This document shows, one piece after another, positions 9,757-22,208 of a stretch of 64,000 nucleotides of DNA. The notes below the pieces were generated by a model. That model was not told where the DNA came from. It saw only the letters and a program-made list of their open reading frames with translations, and did no database searches. The position numbers were made by a program, and so were the translations under genes. Location: contig MSJI02000369.1 of assembly GCA_001931905.2 (NCBI GenBank), positions 1 through 64,000 on the forward strand, written 5' to 3'. How positions within the stretch are numbered: position 1 is the first letter of the stretch; every line of letters begins with the position of its first letter. The stretch comes from Cladosporium sp. IMV 00045. Its lineage: Eukaryota; Ascomycota; Dothideomycetes; Cladosporiales; Cladosporiaceae.

Positions 9757-10834
9757 ATGACCCGCGTTCTACTCACTGGAGGTTCCGGCTTCATTGCCGC
9801 CCATGTTCTGGACATTCTCCTTCACCGTGGCCACAGTGTCGTTACGACTGTTCGCTCGCAGGAGAAGGCCAACAAGATCAAGAAGGCTCACCCCAGCTAC
9901 GGCTCTGACAAGCTTGACTTCTCCATCGTAGAGGATATCGCCCAAGAGGGTGCTTTTGACAAGGCCGTCGTTTCTGACCCGCCGTTCGAGGCCGTCATTC
10001 ACACTGCCAGCCCCTTCCACTTCAACGTGACCGACGTCCAGAAGGTGTGTACCCCTCAGTATCATACTCATTCCCCCCTAACAGGACTGACAAGCCCAGG
10101 AACTCCTCGACCCAGCCGTCATCGGCACCACAGGCATCCTGAAATCCATCAAGAAGTCCGCGCCCACCGTCAAGCGCGTTGTCATCACCTCCTCCTTCGC
10201 CTCAATCCTCAACCCCTTCAAGGGCACCTGGCCCGGCCACGTGTACAGCGAGGAAGACTGGAACCCCATCACAGCGGAGCAAGCAATCGAGAACCCGGCC
10301 AATGGCTACCGCGCCAGCAAGACATTCGCCGAGCGCGCCGCCTGGGACTTCGTCGAGCAGGAGAAGCCCAACTTCAGCATCGCCACCATGTGCCCACCTC
10401 TCGTCCTGGGCCCCATCGTGCACTACCTCAACAGCCTGGACGGACTCAACACCTCCAACCAGCGTGTGCGCGATCTGATCCAGGGCAAGTCCAAGGACCA
10501 GATCCCCGAGACGGGAGTTTTCATCTGGGTCGACGTGCGCGACCTCGCCGAGTGCCATGTGGCGGCTATTGAGAAGGAGGGCGCTGCCAACAAGCGCTTC
10601 TTCATCACCGCTGGCTACTTTTCCAATAGGGAGATCTCCCAGGCCATCGAGAAGAAGTACCCGCAGTACAAGGATGTCTTGCCGACGTCGAGCACGCCTG
10701 GCGGAGATTACCCTGCAGATGGCGTGTACAAGTTCGACAACAAGCGCACGATTGACGTGCTCGGTGTCAAGTTCAGATCGCTGGAGGAGAGCATTTCCGA
10801 CACGGTCAAGAGTCTGCAAGCAGTTGGTGCTTAG
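9757..10834 (+). CDS. NAD(P)H-dependent ketone/aldehyde reductase, GRE2-like extended SDR
   Basis: Exons 9757-10044 and 10100-10834 (55-bp intron, GTGTGT...CCCAG), 340 aa. Extended short-chain dehydrogenase of the dihydroflavonol reductase/GRE2 group, which reduces carbonyls such as methylglyoxal or isovaleraldehyde in the cytosol. The N-terminal Rossmann motif is LLTGGSGFIAAHVLD. The active-site Ser lies in VVITSSFAS and the Tyr/Lys pair in NGYRASKTFAE. Further family features are HTASPFHF after strand 4, CPPLVLGPI, and WVDVRDLAECH in the substrate domain. The natural substrate cannot be assigned from sequence; GRE2 family membership is clear. Confidence 0.9.
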
Positions 10835-11825
10835 ATTGGAAGCCGGTATGGAAAAATGAATACATATGATAAGATGGGGTATATATGAGTATATGATCAG
10901 ACAGTTGTCTGAATACAAAAGCAAAGCACTTTCGTTTGGATATTTCAGATGGATTCTCGAGAACCTATTGCGATTCGTATTAGCAATGATGCTTCGGAAA
11001 AGAAGTCTTCCAAGCAAATGGTGTTGATAGTATTGTATCAGACTGTTGAACTTGACATAGTATTTTTTGAACGTCATAGAGACCTCGGTATAGAATGGTA
11101 GCATCACCAAAGAAGGGGTATGGAATGTATGAAAAGAGATGTAAATTTCGTACCTTTTGGACTGAATGACGCCGACCTGCTAGTCTCGTTCCTTGATAGT
11201 AAGTCGACGCCATTGGATTTCATGACGGCGCGGTCTGCTTGTGACTCGCTGCCGTCATGATTGCGAGAAAGTGCTGCTCGCGTGGTTGTATAGAGAAGAT
11301 TGCAAAGTTGAAGTCGAGATAGAAATTATACTGCCCATAGCACGGCGGCCGCGGGAGTGACGAATGCTTGGCACAGGCAGCCTGAGCGCTTCTAGCAGGG
11401 AGGGAGGAGAGACGTCAAGCCTCGGAAGGAGGTTGAACAAAGCAGAAGCCGGAGCTCGACCGAGAGAGGCGCGGAACGACTTTCTAAGCCCAGGGCAGGT
11501 GATCGGACGACTTGTTCAAGTGAAAGAGGAGTTGACTGTTGTTCTCACTTACACCGCATTCCTCTGCTTTAATCCCTTACAACTTGAACGATCAGCACCC
11601 TTTTCTTACAAAGAAAACGACATCACCATTCAATCAACCCTGAATAATCGTAATCAACGACATCCCTCCAACACCGCCTCAATCCCATCCCTGGATCGAA
11701 TCGGACCAAACATCGTCCATCCTCGAATCGAGACACCCTCTTAGACCCTCCCCTGACAACCCTCAACCTCGCCCACCACACACCAACCTCACTTTCCGGC
11801 GCACACACCCAACCCAACCACAAAA
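10835..11825. other. Intergenic, reductase 3' side and ARL1 promoter
   Basis: About 1 kb between two plus-strand genes. The last 250 bp before ARL1 are C/A-rich on the plus strand (CCCTCCCCTGACAACCCTC and similar), as in fungal 5' leaders. No gene seen. Confidence 0.5.
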
Positions 11826-12460
11826 ATGGGCGGCGCCCTTTCCCTCTTCTCGCGCCTAATCTGGTCCTCCAAAGAAATCCGCATCCTGATCCTCGGCCTC
11901 GACAACGCCGGCAAAACGACCCTCCTCTACCGGCTGAAAATCGGCGAAGTCGTCACCACAATCCCCACCATCGGCTTCAACGTCGAGAGCGTGACGTACA
12001 AGAACCTCAACTTCAACGTCTGGGACCTGGGCGGCCAGACCAGCATCCGCCCTTACTGGCGCTGCTACTACAGCAACACGGCGGCGGTGGTGTTCGTCGT
12101 CGACAGCACGGACATTGAGCGGCTGGGGACGGCGGCGGAGGAGTTGGCGGCCATGCTGGGCGAGGAGGAGTTGAGGGATGCGGCGCTGTTGGTTTTCGCC
12201 AATAAGCAGGATCAGCCTGGCGCGAAGGGCGCGGGGGAGATAAGCGAGGCGCTGAGGTTGGGGGAGTTGAAAGATAGGAATTGGAGTATTATGGCTTGTA
12301 GTGCGGTGGATGGGAGGGGTGTTAATGAGGGGATGGATTGGCTTGTGGTAAGTTCGATTGCTCCGTGAAATGGGGTGTTGGGGTTCTTTCGCAAAAGTTA
12401 TTCTGTTTGGCTGACACTTATCCTTCTTTTTCTTAGCAAACGGTTGGCGAAAACTCATGA
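11826..12460 (+). CDS. ARL1: ADP-ribosylation factor-like GTPase 1
   Basis: Small GTPase of the trans-Golgi that recruits GRIP-domain golgins. Exons 11826-12347 and 12437-12460 (89-bp intron, GTAAGT...CTTAG); the second exon encodes only QTVGENS. 181 aa. Gly2 in [11 protein letters not shown] is the N-myristoylation site. GTP-binding elements: P-loop GLDNAGKTT, switch I TIPTIGFN, switch [20 protein letters not shown] for guanine specificity and ACSAVDG. The switch [12 protein letters not shown] context separates ARL1 from true ARFs. Without the 24-base exon the protein would end abnormally, so the splice matters. Converges with MAP2. Confidence 0.93.
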
Positions 12461-13099
12461 TTGGCAAGAAAGAAAGAAAAGGCGGGACATACGAGGCTGG
12501 GACGATTTGAAAAGGGAGGGTCGTTTTCTGTTTTGGGTCGGAGGGATGATATCTTACACTTTTGGTTGTTAATTGCATGGCGCTGGGGAGTGAACATAGG
12601 GAGGGATTTAGAACAGGACATTACTTGCATGCTGCGCCGACAGCCGCGATGCATTTTTGTATCGAAACTCTAAAAGAAAGAATGGCAGAGAACTTGGTGT
12701 TTCTGTTGGCTCTGATGATATGGATGTTGCTCGTTCTCGACGAGTTGGCTGTGGACGTGGATGTATACAGTACATATATCGTGGCTTCAAGAGCGTGATT
12801 TCACTTCGATGAGTGCAGGCAGACTTCAGTTTGCGTAATCAAAAGGCCTCATGCCGAGACCTGTCCGCAGCATAGCGCTTTCGAGACCGTCAAGAGGTAA
12901 AGTAAGAATGATGAAGCAACCCTCACAATTTCAATACTTGACAGATCAGGACGTCGCACCAGAAAAAGGAAGCACGGCCAGTCAACAACATTCTCAATCA
13001 TGGTATCGTTATTCGAATTTTCAGCCTTTCCATAAAGACCATCCCACTTTTGTGTTTCCTACATTGCATCGCAGAGCAAAAAGAGAACATGGACACAGC
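12461..13099. other. Convergent 3' region ARL1 / MAP2
   Basis: 639 bp between the 3' ends of ARL1 and MAP2. Short frames here are not convincing genes. Confidence 0.5.
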
Positions 13100-14869
<1,770 letters not shown>

Positions 14870-15805
14870 CTACAAAATGGTGCCAAAGCCGAAGGTAGTC
14901 TTGATGCTGCGCACGTAGTACTCTTCCCAGTTACGCTTGGTAGGCTCCTCCTGACCAATAGGCACGCCGACCCAATCAACGCGCATGATAGTCACAGCGT
15001 CGACGTCGTTCTGCTCGAACTTGATCTTCATGGTACTGAAGTGACCCTGCGGCCACTGTGCAAGTCTCCACTTCTGCTCGATGTAGGTAGGCTTGTCCAG
15101 CTTGGAAAACTCGCCGGAAACATTGCCGCCGAAGATCTCAAACTTGCCGCCTTCCTTGGCGCCCTCGAAAACCTTTGGAGGTGCGCGAGTGAATGCAGTG
15201 ATGCGCTGAGGGTCGGTGAAAGTCTCGAACAATTGCTCGGCGGTGGTGCGGAATTCTTGCTGGTCGCTAAGGGAGGTCACGTTGACGGCGGCGCCAGTGG
15301 CAGTAGCCGCGGTTGAAGAAGTTTTCGACTCGTCCGCAGATTTGTTGACGGAAGATTGCTGCATGACCCTAGGCGTGCTGAATCCCGACGAGGGGTTGCT
15401 GCCAGCAGCATGCTGGAGACCGGAACCGTGCTTCTCAATCAGAGTCGGGGCGAGCTTCACGAGTTTCTGGCGGACTTGCGAGGTGATTTGAGATCGCACC
15501 AGATCCTTCACGGGTTGCTTTGAAGAGTCTTCACCGTAGATTTCTACTTCGAAGACGTACTCGTCTTCTTCGGTGTCATGCGCGACTTCCGGAATGGTGA
15601 TTGTTCCGCTAACGTCTTGGGTCTCCTCACCCTTCTGCACTTTGCCAGTGTACTCTAGCTGCAACTTCACGTCGAAGATGGTGATGACCTTGTTCTTGCG
15701 CTGGGAAACGTCGACGTCGCCGTCCATGGAAAGAACCTTGCTAATCTCTGCGCTGTTGCCGTCCTTCTCGGCCTTGACGCCCACGAGCTCCGTGGTGAGA
15801 TATTC
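14870..15805 (-). CDS. AHA1: Hsp90 co-chaperone AHA1, main body (codon 22 to stop)
   Basis: Activator of Hsp90 ATPase in the cytosol. 311 codons plus stop run from the edge of the 15806-15825 gap: EYLTTELVGVKAEKDGN to KTTFGFGTIL. The Aha1 N-domain (Hsp90 middle-domain binding) covers roughly the first 130 residues (KVITIFDVKLQLEYTGK, YVFEVEIYGED). A Ser/Thr-rich linker follows, then the AHSA1 C-domain from about 185 (QEFRTTAEQLFETFTDPQRI, GGKFEIFGGNVSGEF, IEQKWRLAQWPQGHFSTM). The missing N-terminal 20 codons are at 37903-37964, beyond the second gap, in the same orientation and compatible frame. The gene is split by assembly rather than broken biologically. Confidence 0.95.
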   Translation of the reverse strand, partial: EYLTTELVGVKAEKDGNSAEISKVLSMDGDVDVSQRKNKVITIFDVKLQLEYTGKVQKGEETQDVSGTITIPEVAHDTEEDEYVFEVEIYGEDSSKQPVKDLVRSQITSQVRQKLVKLAPTLIEKHGSGLQHAAGSNPSSGFSTPRVMQQSSVNKSADESKTSSTAATATGAAVNVTSLSDQQEFRTTAEQLFETFTDPQRITAFTRAPPKVFEGAKEGGKFEIFGGNVSGEFSKLDKPTYIEQKWRLAQWPQGHFSTMKIKFEQNDVDAVTIMRVDWVGVPIGQEEPTKRNWEEYYVRSIKTTFGFGTIL

Positions 15806-15825
15806 NNNNNNNNNNNNNNNNNNNN
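15806..15825. other. Assembly gap (20 N)
   Basis: Twenty Ns. On its left AHA1 is cut at codon 22; on its right an IPMS reading frame begins in mid-protein. Twenty bases cannot hold the missing roughly 400 IPMS codons, so the gap length is a placeholder and the join is suspect. Confidence 0.99.
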
Positions 15826-16523
15826 GAGATCAAGAAGCTCTTCGTCGAAGAGTACCACCTGGAAAGAAACCCGCGCTTCCACCTCGTCGACTACGACATC
15901 ACCGCCGACCGTTCCGTGTCCCCCGCTCCCCCAGAGCCCGGCAAGACCGCTTCCTCGCGCAACCTCCGCCGCCGCTTCAAGGGCGTCATCGAAATCGACG
16001 GCAAGGAGCACAGCGTCGAAGGTGTCGGCAACGGTGCCCTGTCTTCCCTCGCCAACGCCATCAAGAACCTAGGCATCGAGCTCGACATTGCCGACTACAA
16101 GGAGCACGCTCTCACCACCAAATCAGGATCCAAGGAGGGCGGCAAGAACGTCAAGGCCGCCACTTACATCGAGTGCACGGCTTTCGGCTCCCAGCAGAAG
16201 GTCTGGGGCGTCGGCATCCACGAGGACGTCGTCCTGGCTTCCCTCCACGCTCTCCTCTCCGCTGCTTCATCGGTATGTGTCTATTCCAGCATTTTTGACG
16301 TAAATCATCCAAGTCTCACTAACACTCCGTGCAGTTCCTCTCCTCCCGTCCCACAACCCCCGTCCCCTTCCGCCCCAAGTCGGTCGGCACATCAGCTGGT
16401 CTCAGCCCGCTGAGGCAGGAAGTCAACGGCGCGTCTGAGGGCAACGGCTCCATCGTCGCCAATCTGGAGAAGCAGGTCGAAGGCCAGGCCGAGACTTCTT
16501 TGAACGGAGACGCGCCGCCTTGA
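15826..16523 (+). CDS. 2-isopropylmalate synthase, C-terminal fragment
   Basis: Exons <15826-16272 and 16335-16523 (62-bp intron, GTATGT...GCAG), 211 residues to the stop. It starts inside the protein at the gap with EIKKLFVEEYHLERNPRF. The linker LVDYDITADRSVSPAPPEPGK and the LeuA dimerisation/leucine-feedback domain (FKGVIEIDGKEHSVEGVGNG; SLANAIKNLGIELDIADYKE; KAATYIECTAFG; VWGVGIHEDVVLASLHALLS) are clear. The tail FLSSRPTTPVPFRP is usual in fungal IPMS. The N-terminal catalytic barrel is absent because the contig begins here. It does not overlap the fragment at 1-828, so it may be a paralogue, a second haplotype, or the other half of that same gene. Confidence 0.9.
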
Positions 16524-19425
16524 TTTTGATCCGTTGACTGTCTTGATGCATCGATCATAGCTAAGAAAGTGAAGGAACAGAAACAGAAAAGTAGTGTGAT
16601 ACCTTTATTTGATGATTACGTGTTTTGAGGGGGAGGTGTTCATGGGGGCTTATGGGGTTTGCATGTATGGGCTATCACGTCGTTCATTTGTTGATGGGAA
16701 TGTTCACCAGATTGAAAGCCACATTTGGGAGCAAGAGAAAGAAAAACAAAAAGACTGATGTAAAAAAGAAAACAATCAACACAGTTTCAAACATTCTACA
16801 AAGTGTTCCTGGTGCACACCGTTTCGACCCGCTCTTTCTCATCAGATTGTGTGAAATGCAGTGTTCTTAATATGATGAGTTACGGATAAATCCCTTTTCA
16901 TCAGGTTTTGACGGTTTCGTTGAGCTGGTTCTGGAACGGATGCGGGAATCCATCTAGAGACGAGGACGGGCACGATCATTCTTATCCTCGTTACGTTGGG
17001 CACACTATCGATTACATGTAGAGTGTCTGGTCAGGCTTTCTACCCGTGACAGGACGATTCTCAGGTTTCACATACACACTGTGGTTCAATACCATGACCC
17101 CGTGCATATAAACCGTTGAGCGCTGCTCCTCCCATCAATCCATTGACAAGGACAAGGGCAGGATGCAGATTCCTGGGAGCTCTGATGCTAGGTTTTATGC
17201 ATGCGCATCTCCCCGGATACCCTAGGTACTCACTGTATATTAAGCCAAACCAACCAGTCAGCAACTCGCGTTTCCTGCAACTGCTGAGAAATCGCTTAAG
17301 CAAGCCACCGAACGGCACATCGAACAAAGTACCAATACCCTCAAGCTGAATATCGCTTTCCTTACCCATGTCCCATTCGCCTCACCACTACCGGACACGG
17401 CACCCCCAAGCCGGCATTATTCCATTCGCGTGGAACCCGCTCAATGCAGAGTTGAGAGGCAGAAGCCGGCTTGTTTACATTTATATTGCAGGTGCATTGG
17501 CTTCGGCATGCCTTTCCGGGGGTCTGGAAATTGATTAGAGTAGTCTGGTGCCGCTTTCCACGCGCGCGCCTTTTTTGTTTTGTGGCTTGAAAGTTTGCCC
17601 GGGGGGTTGATCGCGGGCGAGACGGGTCCTGGGTAGAGCTTTGTTTTGACTTCGCGATTTTTGTGGATGTTTGCGTGTTTGAGGGGGGAGGATGGAGAGG
17701 TTCCACTGTTTTTCTTGATCTTGACGATAATATCTCAGGCGGCTATTGACAGATTGTATAGCTAGCTGTATCCACAACGCGCTCCTACCTCGATGTTTCT
17801 CGGAGGGGCAAGGGGCGAGAACATCTCGTTCTGATAAGGCTTCGACTTGTTTTCAGCTGGCGCACGTGGAAACGTGGGAAATGAATGTCCTTGGCTTTTG
17901 AGGCTTTCTGTACAGATAGACCTTATAGCTTCATGGCGTGCCTGGATAGCGAGCCTGGCACGCCTGGCACGCCTGGCTCTAAATCTTTCTTCCCTGTACT
18001 GGCAACCCAGCAAACAAGAATTGGAGGAAGAAACTCCGGGCGCGTGCATGAAGGATGTGAGCGCATCAGGAGGATCGACGACAGGCGCCCTGGTACCGAC
18101 TTCACGAAGCGAGGGGGGGCTAGCTAGGGTAGATAAGACGACTTGAGGCATGGTATGGGTTTGACCGCTCTTGATATACCAGTAGATCCAGTGCTACCGA
18201 CCTCAACGATGCGATGCGCCTTGGCCGTGCTATCGCGCAACCCCCTTGCACAGATCGAAAAACATGCATCGGCACAAGAGTCGCACATGCATGCATGTAT
18301 GCTGTATGGCTGCGGTGCAACACAGTAATCGCGCAGCTTCATCACGCCACGAACGCAGCCTGTCCACCTGGAAATACCGCGCCACGAAAGCGTATCGCTG
18401 AGCAGCAAGTATCCTCCAATCCTCAACAGCATCGAGCGCACAGTAGTAGGAGGATGGCGCCACTGCTTGGTGGCGCAGAGAGCTGGATAGCGCGTTCCTA
18501 GTGCTTGGATTGTCTCACTCCACTTCGAGCCACTCACCGTGCCAACCTGCCATCTCAGCCCGAGCATGGTAGAGAAGAGAAAAAAGCTGGCTGGCACGGC
18601 GGATGTGACGTGAAACCGTCGTGTCGAGGCGCACCGAGCTTTGCCAGTCAGTTTCCTTGCTGGGAATTTCCAGAGATCGTAGATTCAAGATGCCCATGCA
18701 CGGCCTGAAGTCCGGCTCAATCTCTCATAGCTTCAATCCGGCTTTTGATGGGCCCACTTAGGCAGGACCGAAGGAGAGGTTCACCATCTGTCTACTTGTT
18801 TTGCGAACGCTTCTGACGTAGTATTGAGGTCTTGCGTCTGGTCGTTGGCATCTGAGCTTCTTTCAAGTTTCAAGGACAATGACTCTGGTTCACGGCATGG
18901 AGGCAAGAGAATACAGAGTTCTCCTCAAAGTGCGACAGGAGGATATTCACGTGTCGAGGAAAGAGCTAGGGTTGTAGTACGATTTAGCTTTTGGCAAGGA
19001 CGGGAGAGCAGAAGATCTCTCGCACAGTGGTACAGAGAGATAGAGGGGCCATTCTCCGCAAACTCAATCAATGTGCTCTGTGCCCAACCAACCAACCACC
19101 CATGCCCCTGCCCGGTTTGCGGCTTGACCATGCATGCCGTTTTGCATGTCATACATATCGAGTCGATCTCGCTCACTGGCCGTGATGTGATGCTGCTTTT
19201 CTTACCTACTTGCTATACCTTCTCCCCCCCATCTCCACTCTTGCTTGGTGTTTCTGTTCTCGACGGGATTGTGGATAGCGCGGGTTTGAGACACAGCCAC
19301 ACCTGCGATAAACGACCCATTGCGACCGCGTACTTCCCTGGACTCGAGAGTGAGGTCGACTTTCGCGTTGCCATTGGGTGATTTTCTCGAATTGTGCAAT
19401 CTATATCGCCTCAGGCCAATCAACC
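16524..19425. other. Long intergenic region
   Basis: 2.9 kb with no convincing gene on either strand; the open frames are short and show no family features. Contains a 9-bp direct repeat (GCCTGGCAC, about 2.8 units) at 17953-17977 and a CATGCATGCATG palindromic run near 18288-18299. The last several hundred bases should be the promoter of the CBM48-type gene. Confidence 0.5.
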
Positions 19426-20850
19426 ATGGACCCAGAAACACTTGTCACGTTTTCCTTTCGCGCTCCTCCTCATGTCCGAACCGTCGAACTCCTAGGCTCC
19501 TGGGACAACTTCTCGCGCCCTTACACGCTGTATCATGACCGACGACGAGGACAAGGCTTCTGGACAGGTTGCTTCCAATTCCACGACATCATCTTCGACG
19601 GCTTCGAAGTCGACTATTCGCGACCACGCACAGGAGGATTGAAGCAGGGTGGCGTGTATTGGTATTACTTCCGACTGGACGATGGAATGGAGGCCTACGA
19701 TGATTCGAGAGCGTGCACTGCCGATTGCCCTCTGATGCCTGGTCAGGTGGTCAATGTCATCGACGTGCCCAAAGAGGTGACCGAAACGCCTCTGCAACGA
19801 TGCGCCAGTGCAGATCTAGTTGGCACCCTCTCACAGCAATTGTCACTTCAGACAATGGATCCCAAAGCCAAGTTCAATCCTTTGGAGCCGCCTCCTGTGT
19901 CGAAGGTCCATGAACGGTGCGTCTCAGACTTTGCAGTCAATGGAAGGCTGGAGCGACCGAAACAGGCGTCGTCGCCTTCAGCATCTTCGTCTGAGGATGG
20001 GCGGGAGGTGGCTCCTGCAAAGAAGATGCTCGGAGTTGTACGAAGAGGTCTATCGCTCACGGGCTCCCTACGAACTATGGCAAACCGTGCTGCCCTAAGA
20101 GCGCGCGTCAGACTCGAAGCTACCACATACGAGGCATCTCTAATCGACGAAGCAAGCGAATGCGTCTCCATTGGACCCTCCCGCTCCCTGCAAGATTCGA
20201 CCTCAAGACCACCGACCCGTAGACCTCTGGCCGAAACATCACGGCCATCGAGTAGAAGTGGATTCGAACGTTTCTCCGAAGTAATAGCCATCCCAACGCC
20301 CTCCGCATCGCCCGTCAAACAACGGCCACGACAAGACAGCGACGCAGCCTCCATAGGACCACAATCCATCCAAAACTGCCAATTCCTCTCCTCATCGCCC
20401 GAAGAGCAACAAAAGCAATCACTCCGCCGCTACTCCTTGCACAACCCGGACACCGACGAACAACCCACAACCACCCACGAACCAACCCTCTCCCCCCAGC
20501 TCGAGCAACAATCCCCCGGCCTCCTCGCACTCTCCTCCCCGACCTTCTCCGACGCCACCATCAGCACCACCGAAGGCGCCACTACGCATTCTGCGGGCAC
20601 CAGTCTCAGCGACGAAGACGTCGCCGCCCAGCTGCGCTGGGGCCACGCGATGCAAAACTACGACCCTTACAGACTACCCGAGGACGAGTCCATGGTTCTC
20701 ACTCCCAAGGCTTCCGAGATGAACGTGCCCCTGCCAGTTGTCGCGGGCGATGCTGTGCGTCTCGGAGAGCCGGGCGAGGGCGTGGAAGGGCGGAGTATCG
20801 CCCAGGCGGTCTTTAGCGATTTGGGATATTTGGGTGACTCGATTCGATGA
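19426..20850 (+). CDS. CBM48/AMPK-type glycogen-binding domain protein
   Basis: Single exon, 474 aa, start MDPETLVTFSFRAPPHVRTV. Residues about 5-115 match the E-set glycogen-binding domain found in AMPK-beta and CBM48 proteins: VELLGSWDNFSRPYTLYHDR, where W-x-N-F is the core of the sugar site, GFWTGCFQF, and GGVYWYYFRLDDGMEAYDDS. The rest is low-complexity, rich in Ser, Pro and Gln, with no catalytic domain; near the C-terminus SDEDVAAQLRWGHAMQNYDP may be a short conserved motif. Likely a glycogen or starch-binding regulator or scaffold, possibly for a kinase or phosphatase. That role is inference. Confidence 0.8.
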   Translation: MDPETLVTFSFRAPPHVRTVELLGSWDNFSRPYTLYHDRRRGQGFWTGCFQFHDIIFDGFEVDYSRPRTGGLKQGGVYWYYFRLDDGMEAYDDSRACTADCPLMPGQVVNVIDVPKEVTETPLQRCASADLVGTLSQQLSLQTMDPKAKFNPLEPPPVSKVHERCVSDFAVNGRLERPKQASSPSASSSEDGREVAPAKKMLGVVRRGLSLTGSLRTMANRAALRARVRLEATTYEASLIDEASECVSIGPSRSLQDSTSRPPTRRPLAETSRPSSRSGFERFSEVIAIPTPSASPVKQRPRQDSDAASIGPQSIQNCQFLSSSPEEQQKQSLRRYSLHNPDTDEQPTTTHEPTLSPQLEQQSPGLLALSSPTFSDATISTTEGATTHSAGTSLSDEDVAAQLRWGHAMQNYDPYRLPEDESMVLTPKASEMNVPLPVVAGDAVRLGEPGEGVEGRSIAQAVFSDLGYLGDSIR

Positions 20851-22091
20851 GTTCAGCCGGGGTTTCGAACTTTGCGCAAGGGAAGACGAGAGCGTTCGCT
20901 TTTTTCGTGTTGCCTGGTTGCGGACGTTCCGCAGCTTCTCTATTTCTGGTTGTCTTATTCAGCGACAGGCGTTGGTCTTGATGTTCTTGGGCAATGGTGC
21001 CCCTCTTTTCTGTTCTTTCTCTTTCCTATCCGTCGCAAGAGGCGGGATGCGGACGTACACATATATATACCCCAACAGGCTTTTTTTATTTTCCGGAGAA
21101 TAGGATATGGGACATGGGATATTTTTGCACGTGGTGTTCGTGCTTTCTTCGCACGAAATATATTCTTAGCTCGGAAATGAAGTGGACAGGACTACCAATC
21201 TTCGAGAGAACTTTCTTTGCGCATTCATTCTACTGTTTCGATGCTGACCGTGACGCTCATGTCCTTCTGAAGCTGTCTTAGAGTGTCATCACGTCGCCAT
21301 GTCCTTGCATGTTGCATCAAAGCCACTTCCAGTCGTCTATGGTAAACGTTTGCATGCCAAAAGCAACACTCATCCATCTCGTGGCTCTAGCATTTGCCAT
21401 CTTTCGAGCAAACTTGAAGACGTGCCGATAACCCCAACCCTAACCCTACGCGGTATAACTTTTTCTGACCACCACCAGCTTGGAAGAGGAAAGATCGATG
21501 AAAATAGTGCGACGCAAGGCATTGATACAGCTTTGACGGCTGTGGTGTATAGTGGATCTATTACAGTGTTGTCGTTCGTGGATAGCAACCATGTGCGAAT
21601 GACAATAGCCGTCTATACCACAGAATCCATCCGCAAACACGTGTAAAGCATTAATCCTCAAGTCTCCTGGCAAGAGACTGCGGAGACTACGTTCCATATC
21701 TTGTCGGAACACCGACTGGCTCGCCTTGCCTTAAGCGCCGATGCTTTGCCTTCCCAAAGCGGAACATTGAATGGTCTGGGCTATAGAAGCAGCGCTCTCG
21801 CAGCCACGTCCGAAACGACAACGCCATTCTTCACGACCAGGAACACTGCAAATGTTGACAAGACGCAAATAAGAGCCAGGGTCGGGACATGAAGTAGAGT
21901 AGCTACCATGGCAGTGGCCGTGATGTAGCCATAACCTCGTGTGTGCGAGAATGGATGTAGACCAAAAGAGCGAACCTGACGGCAACGAGTTGCGGATCAT
22001 CCAGACAAAAGGCGCCGCAGCACAATCACACCCAACCCAAAAGCATCCCAAAAATGGGACAGACAGACAAGAGTACCTGTGTGAGATTTCC
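20851..22091. other. Intergenic
   Basis: 1.2 kb without a recognisable gene. Contains two and a half CCCTAA-like telomeric units near 21432-21448 (AACCCCAACCCTAACCCTA), too short to call an interstitial telomere. Confidence 0.45.
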
Positions 22092-22096
22092 AAAAA
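22092..22096 (-). terminator. Pol III terminator of the tRNA
   Basis: A T5 run on the minus strand, preceded by TTTC, starts a few bases past the tRNA 3' end. Confidence 0.6.
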
Positions 22097-22101
22097 GAAA
22101 T

Positions 22102-22208
22102 GCCTCCAGAGAGAATCGAACTCTCATCTCAGGATAGCCACTGCTATGCAAGTGTCATATGCGCAATTCGATATGAGACCTATGTTCTAACCGTTAAACT
22201 ATGGGGGC
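22102..22208 (-). tRNA. Intron-containing tRNA, anticodon unresolved
   Basis: 107 nt. The 5' acceptor GCCCCCA pairs with the 3' TGGAGGC except for one C-A mismatch, followed by A73. The A box TAGTTTAACGG matches the consensus exactly. The D arm is GTTT/GAAC with loop AACGGTTA. The T arm GAGAG-TTCGATT-CTCTC is perfect, with a B box close to GTTCGATTC. About 35 extra bases after the anticodon loop suggest an intron. The loop region GTCTCATAT reads CAT (Met) by strict position counting, or CTC (Glu) if the stem CATAG/CTATC is used. Neither gives a perfect five-pair stem. A tRNA-derived pseudogene remains possible. Confidence 0.65.

Noticed and set aside
21432..21448. CCCTAA-like telomeric units
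   Set aside because: Only about two and a half units, unique flanks, no gap; chance is adequate.
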